NCBI GenBank assembly: GCA_027625915.1
Contig: JANTQA010000063.1
Location: forward strand, 372,001 to 436,000
Direction: 5' to 3'
DNA from: Anaeramoeba flamelloides
Lineage: Eukaryota; Metamonada; Anaeramoebidae
DNA length: 64,000 nt
Shown: one piece after another, positions 22,550 to 32,969 of the stretch
Position numbering within the stretch: the stretch's first letter is position 1
Layout of the letters: each line of letters starts with the position of its first letter
The notes under the pieces: generated by a model
What the model was told of the DNA's origin: nothing
The model's input: the letters and a program-made list of their open reading frames with translations, nothing else
Database searches by the model: none
Made by a program: the position numbers and the translations under genes

Positions 22550-22734
22550 CACTTGATTTCTAAACTTGTTTTTAGAAATTTTGTAAAAGAATCACAAATT
22601 ATATTATCACTTACTAAGGATAATATAAATGATGAATTCTTTTTATTAATAATACCAGAGATATTATTAATTTTTTTATTTATTTTATAAAATTCAGATA
22701 TACAGATTTTTCGATTTTTTTCATGGCTGGAAAT
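22550..22734 (-). mobile_element. LINE fragment between two hairpin arrays
   Basis: On the minus strand this matches the LINE ORF2 C-terminal end and 3' region (AAAAAAATCGAAAAATCTG and a TTTCTAAA...AGTTTAGAAATCA segment). A hairpin array lies on each side, so the LINE copy is interrupted by one array and followed by another. Confidence 0.75.
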
Positions 22735-22990
22735 CTAAGTTTTTTTTTTAATTTAAGAAAAAAACCGAAAATTTATTTAATTTTCTGATTATTTCAAAAA
22801 TTATAAAAAAAACTATCTTTAGCTTTAAAAGAATTCAAAAGAATTGAGTAAAATCTTTGATTTTTCTCCATTCTTTTAAATTATGGAAAAATGTCATTAG
22901 CTTTTTTTTACTTTTTGAAATGTAAAGAAAATTTATTTAATTTTCATTACATTCCAAAAATTAAAAAAAACATAGGCACTCTACAGCACA
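22735..22990. repeat. hairpin array interrupting LINE C-terminal coding end
   Basis: Three modules in a row: AATTT.AGAAA..AACCG arms (22745-22815), a TTCAAAAGAATTGAGTAAAA module (22825-22895) and a TTACTTTTTGAAATGTAAAG module (22905-22975). They end CATAGGCACTCTACAGCAC. In the LINE's orientation the array abuts the region encoding the Cys-rich C terminus, a different site from the 3'-tail site used at 30.1 kb. Confidence 0.75.
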
Positions 22991-23909
22991 TGTCGATACG
23001 ATCCCATGAAAAATGATCAAAGTCTTAAATGATATCAATTTTTAACTTTACCTTACATAAATCTCAATTTTTATGATTACTTTTTCTTTTTTCCTAATGG
23101 TTTTCGAACAGAAAAGTGCTTTGATGAGATATTCAGCAAAAGAACAATAAATATCATAATTTTGATTAATCAAGACTAAATAACTTCTGAGTCCTTTTTC
23201 CGAGAATAACTATTTTGTATATTTTTTTATTAAATAATTTTGATAATTTTTTTGATCACATTCTGTAAACTTTATTTCTTTCCTAACACCAATTTATTAC
23301 AAATAAATTTAATTATCTTTTCATAATATTGGGTATTGTAATCAATTATATTTTTTTTGATTGTTCCATTTTTATGTATATTTTTTTTTATTCAAATTTA
23401 TTGTAAAGACATATGAATATAGATATAATTCATTTCTTAAAAATTTCAAATTTCGGACCCTTGTTTCTTGGTAAAAATAGTTATATATATTTAGAACGAA
23501 TTTTCTCTATCTTTTTAAATAAATTTCCAGAAAAATATCATTTTGATTTCTTTATTTATTTGTTGGACCCTTTTTTGTGTTATGAGTTGGTATATTTTAG
23601 GTGATCCTCTCATCTTAAATAAAAATATTTTGACTTTGAAAAAAACATATTAATCTAAAATTTTATCCCATCTTTTTTCTAATATTAACAAAGGTGTCTT
23701 TTAAAACAAAAAGAAAATAAGTATTGAGTTATATGTTTAAAACTTTTCTTTCATTTAGAAAATGTTAAAAGGTTTAAGAAATATCTTATCTTCGAATTTT
23801 TAAAAATAAATTGATAAATTATCGAATAAAAAAAAAGCCCAAAAAATAGAACATTTTTTTATATTTTATTTTTTAGCTCTCCTCTTTTAGAGACCTTCTA
23901 AGAATTCAA
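22991..23909. other. intergenic, upstream of ELP3
   Basis: No gene recognised. Small frames at 23413-23604 are AT-biased and domainless. The ELP3 promoter should lie in the last few hundred bases; no specific site is recognisable. Confidence 0.4.
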
Positions 23910-26900
23910 ATGAGTATGAATTTTTTTGTTTACAAATTGTTTGTTCTTCTTTTTTTGAAAAAATCTGAACAGTTATTCAAGCAATTGCATTGACTTTTTT
24001 CATGATCTTATCTTTTTCTTTTTTTTTTTATTTTATTGTACCTTTGTTCAAAAAAGAGACTAAAAAAACAATCAAGCAATTTACAAAGCCAAGCAATGAG
24101 TCACTTAAGTTCAAAGCAATTGAAGAAATTTTAAAGGTTGTTATGGAAAAGTATAAAGCCAAAAAGCCAATAAATATGGTCAAGATCAAAATTGAAGTTG
24201 CTAGAAAGTATCGGTTACCATCAGGTGTTAAAACAACTGACATCATAAATGCAATCCCAAAAGAACACAAAAAAGCACTTCTTCCACTTGTTAAAAGAAA
24301 ACCAATCCGAACAGCCTCAGGTGTATGTTTTATCATCTCTTTTCTTCTTTAATTCTTTGTAATCTTTTCTTTTTTTTCTTTTCAAAAACACAAATGTTTT
24401 TTCATTTTTCTTTGATTTCAAATTTCGATCTATTGTTTGCTTATTTCAAAAATTGGTTTGTTATTCTCCTTTAAACAAAAAACAAAAAATCAAATTGTGA
24501 TTGTTTTTTTATTATAATTTTAAAGATTGCTGTTGTTGCAATCATGTGTAAACCTGTAAGATGCCCACATTTGGCAAAAACAGGCAAAATCTGTACTTAT
24601 TGTCCAGGTGGTGAAGATTCTGATTTTGATTATTCAACACAAAGTAAGATATTCTTCCTCCCATCATTTCTTTCTATTTTCATTTTTGTACATTTGTTCA
24701 TAATTCTTTTTTTATTTAAACTCCTTTTTTGAATCAAAAGAACTTTATCTTTTTTACAGTGATCCAAAATAGCCGTGTTCATGGTTTAAAACCCCTGTTT
24801 CAATAAAACCCATGCTTTTTTTTTCTTCTTCACTACAAGGAAAATTTAAATACCAAAAATTAAAGTTAGCCAAAACCATACATTGGATTTCAGTTATACT
24901 TCTTTTATAAATTATTTTTTCAAAGCTATCATAATTTTATGTAATAAAAAAAAGGATAGCTATTAAACTCATGAAAATCCGAATACCCCCCTTTTCAAAA
25001 ATACCGACTTTTCAAAAAAACACCTATTTTCAGGGTATTTTTTTAATGAAAAAAGTTGAAATGAATTAATTTTTGATTGAACACTAATATTTAAAAAAGA
25101 ATAAATGTTAAAGCAATTTGCAGAAAACAATTGGGAACGTATATAAAAACACAAACATGATTAAAAATAAAATGATAAAAAATATTCAAAAAACAGATAA
25201 AAAATCAGATTTTCAATTTATTTTAGTGATATCTTTTGATTGAAATATTTTGTGCTATTTTAAAATTGAAAACTATTATTCTTTTTAGACTATTAAAAAA
25301 ATACTTGAAAATTATCTCTCTACTAAGTCAATTAAAAAATTCAAAAATTTTACAATTAAAAATAAAAAAAATATTACTGAAAAATTTCATTTTTTTTTCA
25401 ATTCCTATTAATATCTATTAAAGTTGTAAACCTTTTTGAAAATTGTTATGTATAATAATGTTTATTATATGAGTGTATTCAAAAATACAAAATTTAGAGA
25501 TTTTTTTTTGAAAAAATTTTCCTTGTCTTGTTGTCTCAGTCTAACATCTAATTCAGTAATCAATAGTATTCCAATAATTACCTACGTTCAAATCAATTTT
25601 GAAGGTAAACTCCTTGAAATTTTGAGGAATTTTTTGAATTTTGGGGATAGATATGTATTATGAAATTTTTTATTGTTTTGACCAAAATTTCTCAAAAATT
25701 TTTACTCTATTTTTTTGAATTCTGGAAAAGCTCCGTTAGGTTTTTTTTACTTTTTGAAATGTAAAGAAAATTTATTTAATTTTCTTTACATTCCAAAAAG
25801 TAAAAAAAGCCTAGGCACTTGACGGCACTCATACAACACTCCAAAAAAAAATATTTTAGAATAATAAAAAAACAAACAAATTATTTCACAAAAAACTGTT
25901 AAAAAAATTAACAATTGAGTTTATATTCCAATAATAATTTATTTAACCATTAACAAAACATTTTTTATTCAAAGATGATCCAAAGTCGTTTTTAAAAAAA
26001 ATGTTACACAAAAATAATTTTTAATAAAATCCTGCAAATGAATTATGATTCAGTCAAAATTTTATTTAATTTGCTTTGAATAATATAATGTTTTTTTGAC
26101 CAATACCAATTAATAATACTTTAGCTAGATTTTTTCTAAAACTTATTTATAAAGGGATAGAAGATTCTTGGAATCTAGTTTCAGATTCTCAATTTAGGCT
26201 TCAAAAAAATATTAGATTCAAGAATAGCCGTTCTAAATTTATTATTTGAACTTGAAAGAATCAAAAAAAATTTACAAATAAATAATTTTTTATTGTAACA
26301 ATTGATATTAAAAAATGCTTTGACACAATTAGCCATATACTAAAACCCTTTTTCCAATAAAAGGGCATAGAAAATTTCAAGAATTATTCATAATTGAATC
26401 AAATTAATTGTAGTATCATTCTAAAATCTAAGAAACTCTTTAAAACATAATAAAAAACACTTAACCGAAGATTTAAAACTCATTAAAACAAAACAATAAA
26501 AATTAAAATTAAATATTTTAATAATTGGTGTGCCCTTTCATTTGAAATGAGAAATCTTGTTTTGTAAATAGTAAAGAAAAAAATATATAAAATCAATAAA
26601 ACTGTTGAATTGGGAAAAAGTTCTTTACGTTTTATTTATAAGTCTTTACACATCAAACTTTTGTTCCTTAAAGTATCATTTCCTAGATAAATCCGCAATT
26701 CATCTGGGTATTATTGTTGGGATTTTTTTTTTCAATATTTTCTTTTTTTTTTTTTTTGTTACATACATCAATCCAATAATGGTCTTACTCAAGTCCTATT
26801 TATCGCTCATTTGAAATCAAACTTAAACTGTTTCCATTTTCATACTGGTAGATTATATCCAAATTGATTTCTTCTTCTCTTGCTTTTTAATTTTCCAACT

Positions 26901-29900
26901 GTTTAATATCCAAAAATAAAAAATGAAAAAATGAAAAAATGAATAATTAAAATGAAAATCACCAATAAGTAATTATCTTATTAACAATCAAATTCAATAG
27001 TATTGATGGTTTGAGAGGTGAATTCTTTGGTTTAAAAAAGAGTTTAGTTCACTATGCTCTCAATAAATAAATTTAAAATGAAAAAATTAAAATTTGGTTA
27101 CAAAAATATTATAAAAAAGAAGGAATATGGAGTTTATCAAGGAGATTCTCTTTCACCTTTAATGTTTGGATTTATTAGCCACTTTTTAATTGAAAAAAAT
27201 AAAAGACTTAGTTCATCATGTTCAAATGTTTACAGATGGCTTAATTTTAATAATTGGAAGGAACCATTCCAGAAATTGACATAAAAAGTTATTATTAATT
27301 TAAAAAATTCTCCAAGAATTTAGAATGAATCCAAATAGAGATAAAACTTTAAAATCAAATAAGTTATCCGAAATAAAGTATTTATGTATTTGGCTTGAAA
27401 AAGAGAAACATTTACAAAACAACTTCGAAAAAAGTAAAAGACAATTTTAAAAAAATCAAAATGATTTTTAACCAAAAAAAAAATAACCAATGGAGTAAAA
27501 CTGCAAATGTTTAAATCGATAGGCCTTAGTGAATTATTTTATCGGCCTAGTAATTTTCAATCCAACCCAAAAAAAATTCAACTGATAGATGTTTGGATAA
27601 ATAAAAAAGTCACAAAATTTTTAAAAATTCATCCATATTCTCCTAGAATAATTTATAAAACTGAAGAAAAAATAGTATAAGTTAGAATTTCAATCTATAT
27701 ATAAAAGAAATTTAAACTCAAAAAGAAATTAGAAATTCTTGGTTTTGATCACATATCAAAAAATTTAAAAGTTTCAAAAAAAAACAACTAAAATATTAAT
27801 TGGAAAGTAGAAAATTTAAAACTACTAGATGCGAATCTTAACCAATTTAGAGAAAACTTAATAATAAATAGTTATGGGTGGAAAGACCAAGAATATTTAA
27901 CAATTATTATGTATAATAACAAAATAAACAAATAGTCGTGCATTCAACACTACAAGGAAAATTTAAATACCGAAAATTAAAGTTAGCCTAAACTATACAT
28001 TGGATTTCAGTTATACTTCTTTTATAAATTATTTTTTCAAAGTTATCATAATTTTATGTAATAAAAATAGGATAGCTTTTTAAACTCTTGAAAATCTGAA
28101 TACCCCCCTTTTCAAAAATACCGACTTTTGAAAAAAACACCTATTTTCAGGGTATTTTTTTAATGAAAAAAGTTGAAATGAATTAATTTTTGATTGAGCA
28201 TTAAGATTGAAAAACGAATAAATGTTAAAGTAATTTACAGAAAAAAACCGGGAACGTATATAAAAACTCAAACATGGAAAAAAATAAAATGATAAAAAAT
28301 ATTCCAAAAACAGATAAAAAATCAGTTTTTCAATTTAATTTAGCGATATCTTTTGATTGGAATATTTTGTGCTATTTTCAAATTGAAAAATATGTTTCCT
28401 TTTAGACCATTAAAAAAATACTTGAAAATTATTTCTCTACTAAGTCAATTAAAAAATTCAAAAATTTTACAATTAAAAATGAAAAAAATATTACTGAAAA
28501 ATTTCATTTTTTTTTCAATTCCTATTAATATCTATTAAAGTTGTAAACCTCATTGAAAATTGTTATGTATAATAATGTTTATTATATGAGTGTATTTCAA
28601 AAATACAAAATTTAGAGATTTTTTTTGAAAAAAATTTTCCTTGTACACTACAAGGAAAATTTAAATACCAAAAATTAAAGTTAGCCTAAACTATACATTG
28701 GATTTAAGTTATACTTCTTTTTATAAATTATTTTTTCAAAGTTATCATAATTTTATGTAATAAAAATAGGATAGCTTTTAAACTCATGAAAATCTGAATA
28801 CCCACCTTTTCAAAAATACCGACTTTTGAAAAAAACACCTATTTTCAGGGTATTTTTTTATTGGAAAAAGTTGAAATGAATTAATTTTTGATTGAACATT
28901 AAGATTGAAAAACGAATAAATGTTAAAGTAATTTGCAGAAAAAAACCCGGAACGTATATAAAAACTCAAACATGGAAAAAAATAAAATGATAAAAAATAT
29001 TCCAAAAACAGATAAAAAATCAGTTTTTCAATTTAATTGAGCAATATCTTTTGATTGGAATATTTTGTACTATTTTCAAATTGAAAAATATGTTACCTTT
29101 TATACTATTAAAAAAATACTTGAAAATTATCTCTACTAAGTCAATTAAAAAATTCAAAAATTTTACAATTAAAAATAAAAAAATATTACTGAAAAAATTT
29201 CATTTTTTTTTTCAATTCCTATTAATATCTATTAAAGTTGTAAACCTCATTGAAAATTGTTATGTATAATAATGTTTATTATATGAGTATATTTCAAAAA
29301 TACAAAATTTAGAGATTTTTTTTTGAAAAAATTTTCCTTGTAGTGTAGTGAAGTGCTATATAGTTCCATAGAGTGCCGTAGAGTGACCAATTTTCTTTTT
29401 ATTTATTAAATTAAAAAAAATCCTAATGACAAAAAATATTTAAAATGTGAAGGGTTCTACTTCCATATTAAAACTAAGAAATTTCACAAATTATCTAAAT
29501 AGATAAACTTATGTTTATGATAAAAATAAAATAAAAACAAAATCTTGCAATTTATGAAAAAAATACTTCAACTTTGAAATTATTGAAGATATCGATCATT
29601 TTTTTTATGGTACTGCCCATATATATAAAGAAAATGGAATAATTTGTATTAAATATTTAAATTAAATTAACAAAAATAATCAAAATAATATCTTTGTTAT
29701 TATTCAAAATAAAGAATCATTATTTATTTTGTCATTAGTTAATGATAAAGAAAATTATGATTCTTTATTGAAATTTCGAAACAAAAATTTAGAAAGTAGG
29801 GAAGTGTCGTAGAGTGCCGTAAAGTGATTCTGTTTTCTTGAGATTTTCTGTTTTATTTGTGAATTTTTCTAGGTTTTTTTTACTTTTTGAAATCACACAG

Positions 29901-32900
29901 AAAATTTTAATAAATTTTCGGTTTATTTCAAAAAGTAAAAAAAACCTAACGAAAATCTATTGATTTTCCAAATAAACAGAAAACTCAAGAAAACCTAACG
30001 GCACCTTTCCAGTATTCAAAAGAATTGAGAAAAATCTTAGATTTTCCTATATTCTTATAAAAAAAAACCTAACGAAAAGTGCCTAGGTTTTTTTTTTAAT
30101 TTCAGAAATAAACCGAAAATTTATTAAATCTTCAGTTTATTTCTTAAATTAAAAAAAACCTAACGGCTGTAAGAGGAAATTAATTTCCTCACTTCAAAAT
30201 AAATAAAAAAAAAAAAATATCATGCTTTTTTATTGTTTTTTTTTTGAAAAAAATAATAAGTGGGGAAGAGGAGCAAAATTATTTACTTTAATTTAAACAA
30301 CTACAATCATCTGGAAAAAAAATTATGAAAGAAATATTTAAATTTATTTCAACGAGATTAACTAAAATTAGTTCATTTAACTTTTTTCTGTAAAAAATTT
30401 CCAAAGACACAAAATGGGCTCGTCTTATATACAATTAAACGATTCAAAAAAAAATAAAATCTAATAATAAAAAAAAAAAAAAAAATTTATTATTGAGATA
30501 ATTTTTTAAATAGATAATATCAAACAAATATAATGCTAAAAAAAAAACATCATAAATGAGTATACATAATCAATTTGTTGGTTTCAGAAATTTAGAAAAG
30601 AAAATAAATTACAAACAAAAATAACATCGAATTGTGAAATATTTTCCGATTATTTCAATATAAACACTTTAAATATGATCTTCTTTACATTGAAAATGAA
30701 ATTAAAGATCAGTTATTTTCTCAAGATTAGAAAAAATTAAACCAAATAAAACAAATTTTTTCAAGAATAAACTTGTTTTCAAATTTTATGGCACAGTTAA
30801 AACCGTTAAAGGAATCTCAAAATTATACTTTGATTAAATTTGGAAAAAAATTTGCTTTTTGAAATATATTTTTATCATTATTTTTGTTTTTTTGATTTCT
30901 TTTTTCCAATTTAGTAATAGTTTTCTTTTCAATCAATTAATTTCTTTTTAAATTATTAATATTAAATTACAGTTGAGTTCTTTTAAATAGAAAAACCAAA
31001 TAAAAAAAAACGAATTGATAATATCTAACGTTTGATCTATCAATAAATATTTTTGGCAAAATTTCAACAAAATTTCAGGAATACTTTTTCTGATTTTGCT
31101 CACTCCAGAGATTAATAGAAAGGTTTTTTTTTTTCTATTTTGATTTATAATTATTTTTTTTATTTTGAAAAATAGTTTATATAATAATTGGATATTAATT
31201 CTAATTTAATAGTTCTAATTTAGTATTTTCTCAAATAATTTATTCATAATTAATTATTTTTTGTAAAAAATAATCGAATAATTGGTATGACAAAAATTTT
31301 GATTTGGAGTTTTTTTTTTAAAAATTAAATTCTAATTGAATTTTACAAAAAATAAAAATAATTTTTTTCAAATAACTCTAGTTCAAGAAATATTCTTAAT
31401 TTTGAATAAGAAAGAATATATATCCAGAGCTAACCAAAAAAAAATTAAAAAATTCGAATTATTGAAATTAAAAACATTTTAAAACTTTGGAATTCGATTT
31501 TTGAGAAGAAAGTAAATAAAAATAAAAATTCAAAAAAGAATTGTAATTAAAATATTATTTGAATTTATTTATTTTATTTTACACTAAAAATTGAGATTAA
31601 ATGTTGAAATTTGAACATTACAAATGTTTTTTAATATTGTATTTCATTTAATTGACAAATTAATTTTTATTATTATTTCATTATTATATTTCAACTTTAG
31701 GCTATACTGGATTCGAACCAACATCCATGAGAGCAATTCGAGCAAAATACGATCCATATTTACAAGTAAGAGAAAGAATGTTTCAACTTGAATCAATTGG
31801 GCATTCAACTAACAAAGTAGAATTTATTGTTATGGGAGGAACATTTTTTAAGTATGGATCAAGAATACCAAGAAATTTTTCATTACAAGGCTTCACGATG
31901 CACTCTCTGGGCATATGTCCTTTTCTGTTGAAGAAGCTATTCGGTATTCAGAACAGGCCAACAAAAAAAACACTGGGCTTGTGATCGAAACACGGCCAGA
32001 TTACTGTCTACGGCCACATTTAAATAACATGCTAAGATTTGGATGCACCAGGATTGAGATTGGTGTGCAAACTGTTTATCGTGATGTTTTAGAAAACTGT
32101 AACCGAGGGCACACATTGGAAACTGTCAAAAAAAGCTTCAAGCAAAGCAAAGAAGCAGGATATAAAATCATTGCACACATGATGCCAAATTTGCCTGATG
32201 TTGACGAAGAAAGAGATCTTGAAGGGTTTAAAGAATTTTTTGAAAATCCGGATTTTAGGCCTGATGGATTAAAAATTTATCCAACATTAGTGATCAGAGG
32301 CACAGAACTCTATGAGATGTGGAAAGATGGAAAATACAAAAGCTTTACTCCACATGCTCTAGTTGATTTAATTGCCAAAATTTTCATGTATATCCCGCCT
32401 TGGATGAGAATCTTTAGAGTGCAAAGAGATATCCCATTACCATTGATCTCTTCATCTGGTGTAAAAAAATCGAATATCAGAGAAATCGCATTAGACAGAG
32501 TTGCAGAGCTTGGGGGAAATGCCGAGATGTAAGAACCAGAGAAGTCGGTATCAAAGAGATCCATGAAAAGACACGACCAAAGCAATTGGAATTAATTCGA
32601 AGAGATTATGTTGCAAACGGAGGATGGGAAACATTCATTAGCTACGAAGACCCAACTTTAGATACCTTGGTAGGCTTGGTGAGATTAAGAAGATTGAATG
32701 AAAAAAACTTTAGGAAGGAATTAAAGGGGAAAACTTCAATGGTAAGAGAATTACATGTTTATGGAGCTGTTGTAGATGTGCATGTCCGTGGAGAAAAAAA
32801 CTTCCAACATAGAGGAATAGGTACATTGTTAATGCAAGAAGCAGAAAGAATCTCGAAAAATGAGCATGGCTCTGAAAAAATTGGTGTGATCTCTGCAGTT

Positions 32901-32969
32901 GGAACAAGAAATTATTATCGTAAATTAGGTTATGAGCTTAGAGGTGCTTATATGATGAAGGATTTATAA
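23910..32969 (+). CDS. ELP3: ELP3, Elongator radical-SAM/acetyltransferase subunit
   Basis: Elongator catalytic subunit for tRNA wobble-uridine (cm5U) modification. Proposed exons: ATGA at 23910-23913; 24057-24322; 24526-24643; 31701-32969. The first is a micro-exon inferred from a GTATGA donor and an in-phase AG acceptor; the others match ELP3 proteins closely. Exon 2 ends [10 protein letters not shown]. Exon 3 carries the radical-SAM cluster cysteines ([10 protein letters not shown]...[10 protein letters not shown]). Exon 4 has [37 protein letters not shown] and the C-terminal acetyltransferase domain with acetyl-CoA loop QHRGIGTLL and [13 protein letters not shown]. Intron 3 is 7,057 bp and full of transposons. 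The reading frame shifts three times in conserved exon-4 sequence: T run 31844-31849, T run 31876-31880, and after GGGGGAAA at 32512-32519. These are probably homopolymer sequence errors, otherwise recent decay. Confidence 0.93.
24755..25715 (+). mobile_element. ACAGTGATC-type repeat (copy 3), split by a MITE
   Basis: The left end TACAGTGATCCAAAATAG is at 24755. The family block CATGCTTTTTTTTTCTTCTT runs up to 24832 and resumes after the inserted MITE at about 25527 (CTTGTTGTCTCAG). It continues through a TCAATTTTGAAGGTAAACTC block, and the right end is lost against the hairpin module at 25730. The split shows that the CACTACAAGG MITE inserted later. Confidence 0.75.
24833..25526. mobile_element. 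CACTACAAGG MITE, copy 1
   Basis: A ~695-bp element starting CTACAAGGAAAATTT and ending AAAATTTTCCTTGT, inverse ends of about 15 bases. It is closely similar to 27948-28645 and 28646-29345. Short frames on both strands (24969-25154, 25236-25421) recur in the other copies simply because the DNA is repeated. No transposase recognised. Confidence 0.9.
25730..25828. repeat. single hairpin module with GTGCCGT-like ends
   Basis: The cleanest single module: CCGTTAGGTTTTTTTTACTT, arms TTTTTGAAATGTAAAGAAAA / TTTTCTTTACATTCCAAAAA, then AAAGCCTAGGCACTTGACGGCAC. The arms match at nearly every position around a short AT centre. It lies at the eroded right edge of the ACAGTGATC repeat. Confidence 0.85.
26341..27046. 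mobile_element. TAAACTC-type MITE (copy 2), inside the LINE
   Basis: A 706-bp relative of 5799-6539. The LINE text reads CATATAC before it and GTTCACTATGCTCTC after it. In the uninterrupted LINE at 13.4 kb (minus strand) those parts are joined as CATATATTAGTACACTATGC. The only extra bases are a TA on each side, so TA is the target duplication, as in Tc1/mariner insertions. Confidence 0.92.
27948..28645. mobile_element. CACTACAAGG MITE, copy 2
   Basis: A ~698-bp element with CACTACAAGGAAAATTT at the left and AAATTTTCCTTGTA at the right. It is joined directly to copy 3 with no sequence between. Highly similar to copies 1 and 3. Confidence 0.9.
28646..29345. mobile_element. CACTACAAGG MITE, copy 3 (head-to-tail with copy 2)
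   Basis: It starts CACTACAAGGAAAATTT at 28646 and ends AAATTTTCCTTGTAGTG at 29345, giving full 17-base inverse ends. It shares more positions with copy 2 than either does with copy 1 (for example the CGAATAAATGTTAAAG block), so the pair probably arose together by tandem duplication or a second insertion into the end of the first. Confidence 0.9.
29346..29433. repeat. hairpin-family remnant in LINE
   Basis: Contains ATAGAGTGCCGTAGAGTG and a TTTATTAAATT...AAAAAATCCTAATGAC piece, the entry signature and eroded module of the hairpin family. LINE sequence resumes at about 29434. Confidence 0.6.
29803..30166. repeat. hairpin array inserted in LINE 3' tail
   Basis: The array starts AGTGTCGTAGAGTGCCGTAA. 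It contains an outer TTCTTGAGATTTTCTGTTT / AAACAGAAAACTCAAGAAAA pair enclosing a smaller palindrome (29869-29951), then a CCAGTATTCAAAAGAATTGA module, then a TTAATTTCAGAAATAAACCG module ending AAAACCTAACGGC. The uninterrupted tail at 12.15 kb reads TTTAGAAATCAGGGCTGTAAG; here the array lies between TTTAGAAAGTAGGG and GGCTGTAAGAGG. Confidence 0.85.
30221..31700. other. intron remainder, nothing recognised
   Basis: The unique AT-rich end of ELP3 intron 3, with long A/T runs. No element or coding frame recognised. Confidence 0.5.

Larger units (their letters stand above)
26105..30220 (+). mobile_element. LINE copy, 5'-truncated, with nested insertions (in ELP3 intron)
   Basis: Plus-strand LINE sequence, truncated at its 5' side within the RT region (GACCAATACCAATTAATAAT at about 26110). 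RT pieces ([12 protein letters not shown] near 27130) and thumb segments reach about 27940, the C-terminal region resumes at about 29434-29800, and the tail GGCTGTAAGAGGAAATTAAT with an A run lies at 30165-30220. It is split by a TAAACTC MITE (26341-27046), two CACTACAAGG MITEs (27948-29345) and hairpin material (29346-29433, 29803-30166). Many stops; inactive. Confidence 0.88.
24644..31700 (+). other. ELP3 intron 3, 7.06 kb, transposon-packed
   Basis: The donor is A|GTAAGA after STQ and the acceptor CAACTTTAG|GC restores STQ-S-YTGF in frame. Inside, in order, are an ACAGTGATC-type repeat split by a CACTACAAGG MITE, a hairpin module, and a 5'-truncated LINE split by a TAAACTC MITE, two more CACTACAAGG MITEs and hairpin arrays. 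Unique AT-rich DNA fills 30220-31700. About three quarters of the intron is mobile-element sequence. Confidence 0.9.

Noticed and set aside
19480-22990. Hairpin arrays as a CRISPR-like array
   Set aside because: Units are palindromes of differing sequence without regular unique spacers, and the host is eukaryotic.
23041-23160. Short minus-strand frame starting MIFIVLLLNIS, like a signal peptide
   Set aside because: Ends after about 27 residues in AT-rich DNA, with no donor or downstream exon recognised.
24028-24336. 102-codon minus-strand frame
   Set aside because: Antisense to the conserved ELP3 exon 2.
24969-29269. Recurrent 60-75-codon frames on both strands
   Set aside because: They recur because the CACTACAAGG MITE is present three times. 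Both strands are equally open and no protein family is evident.
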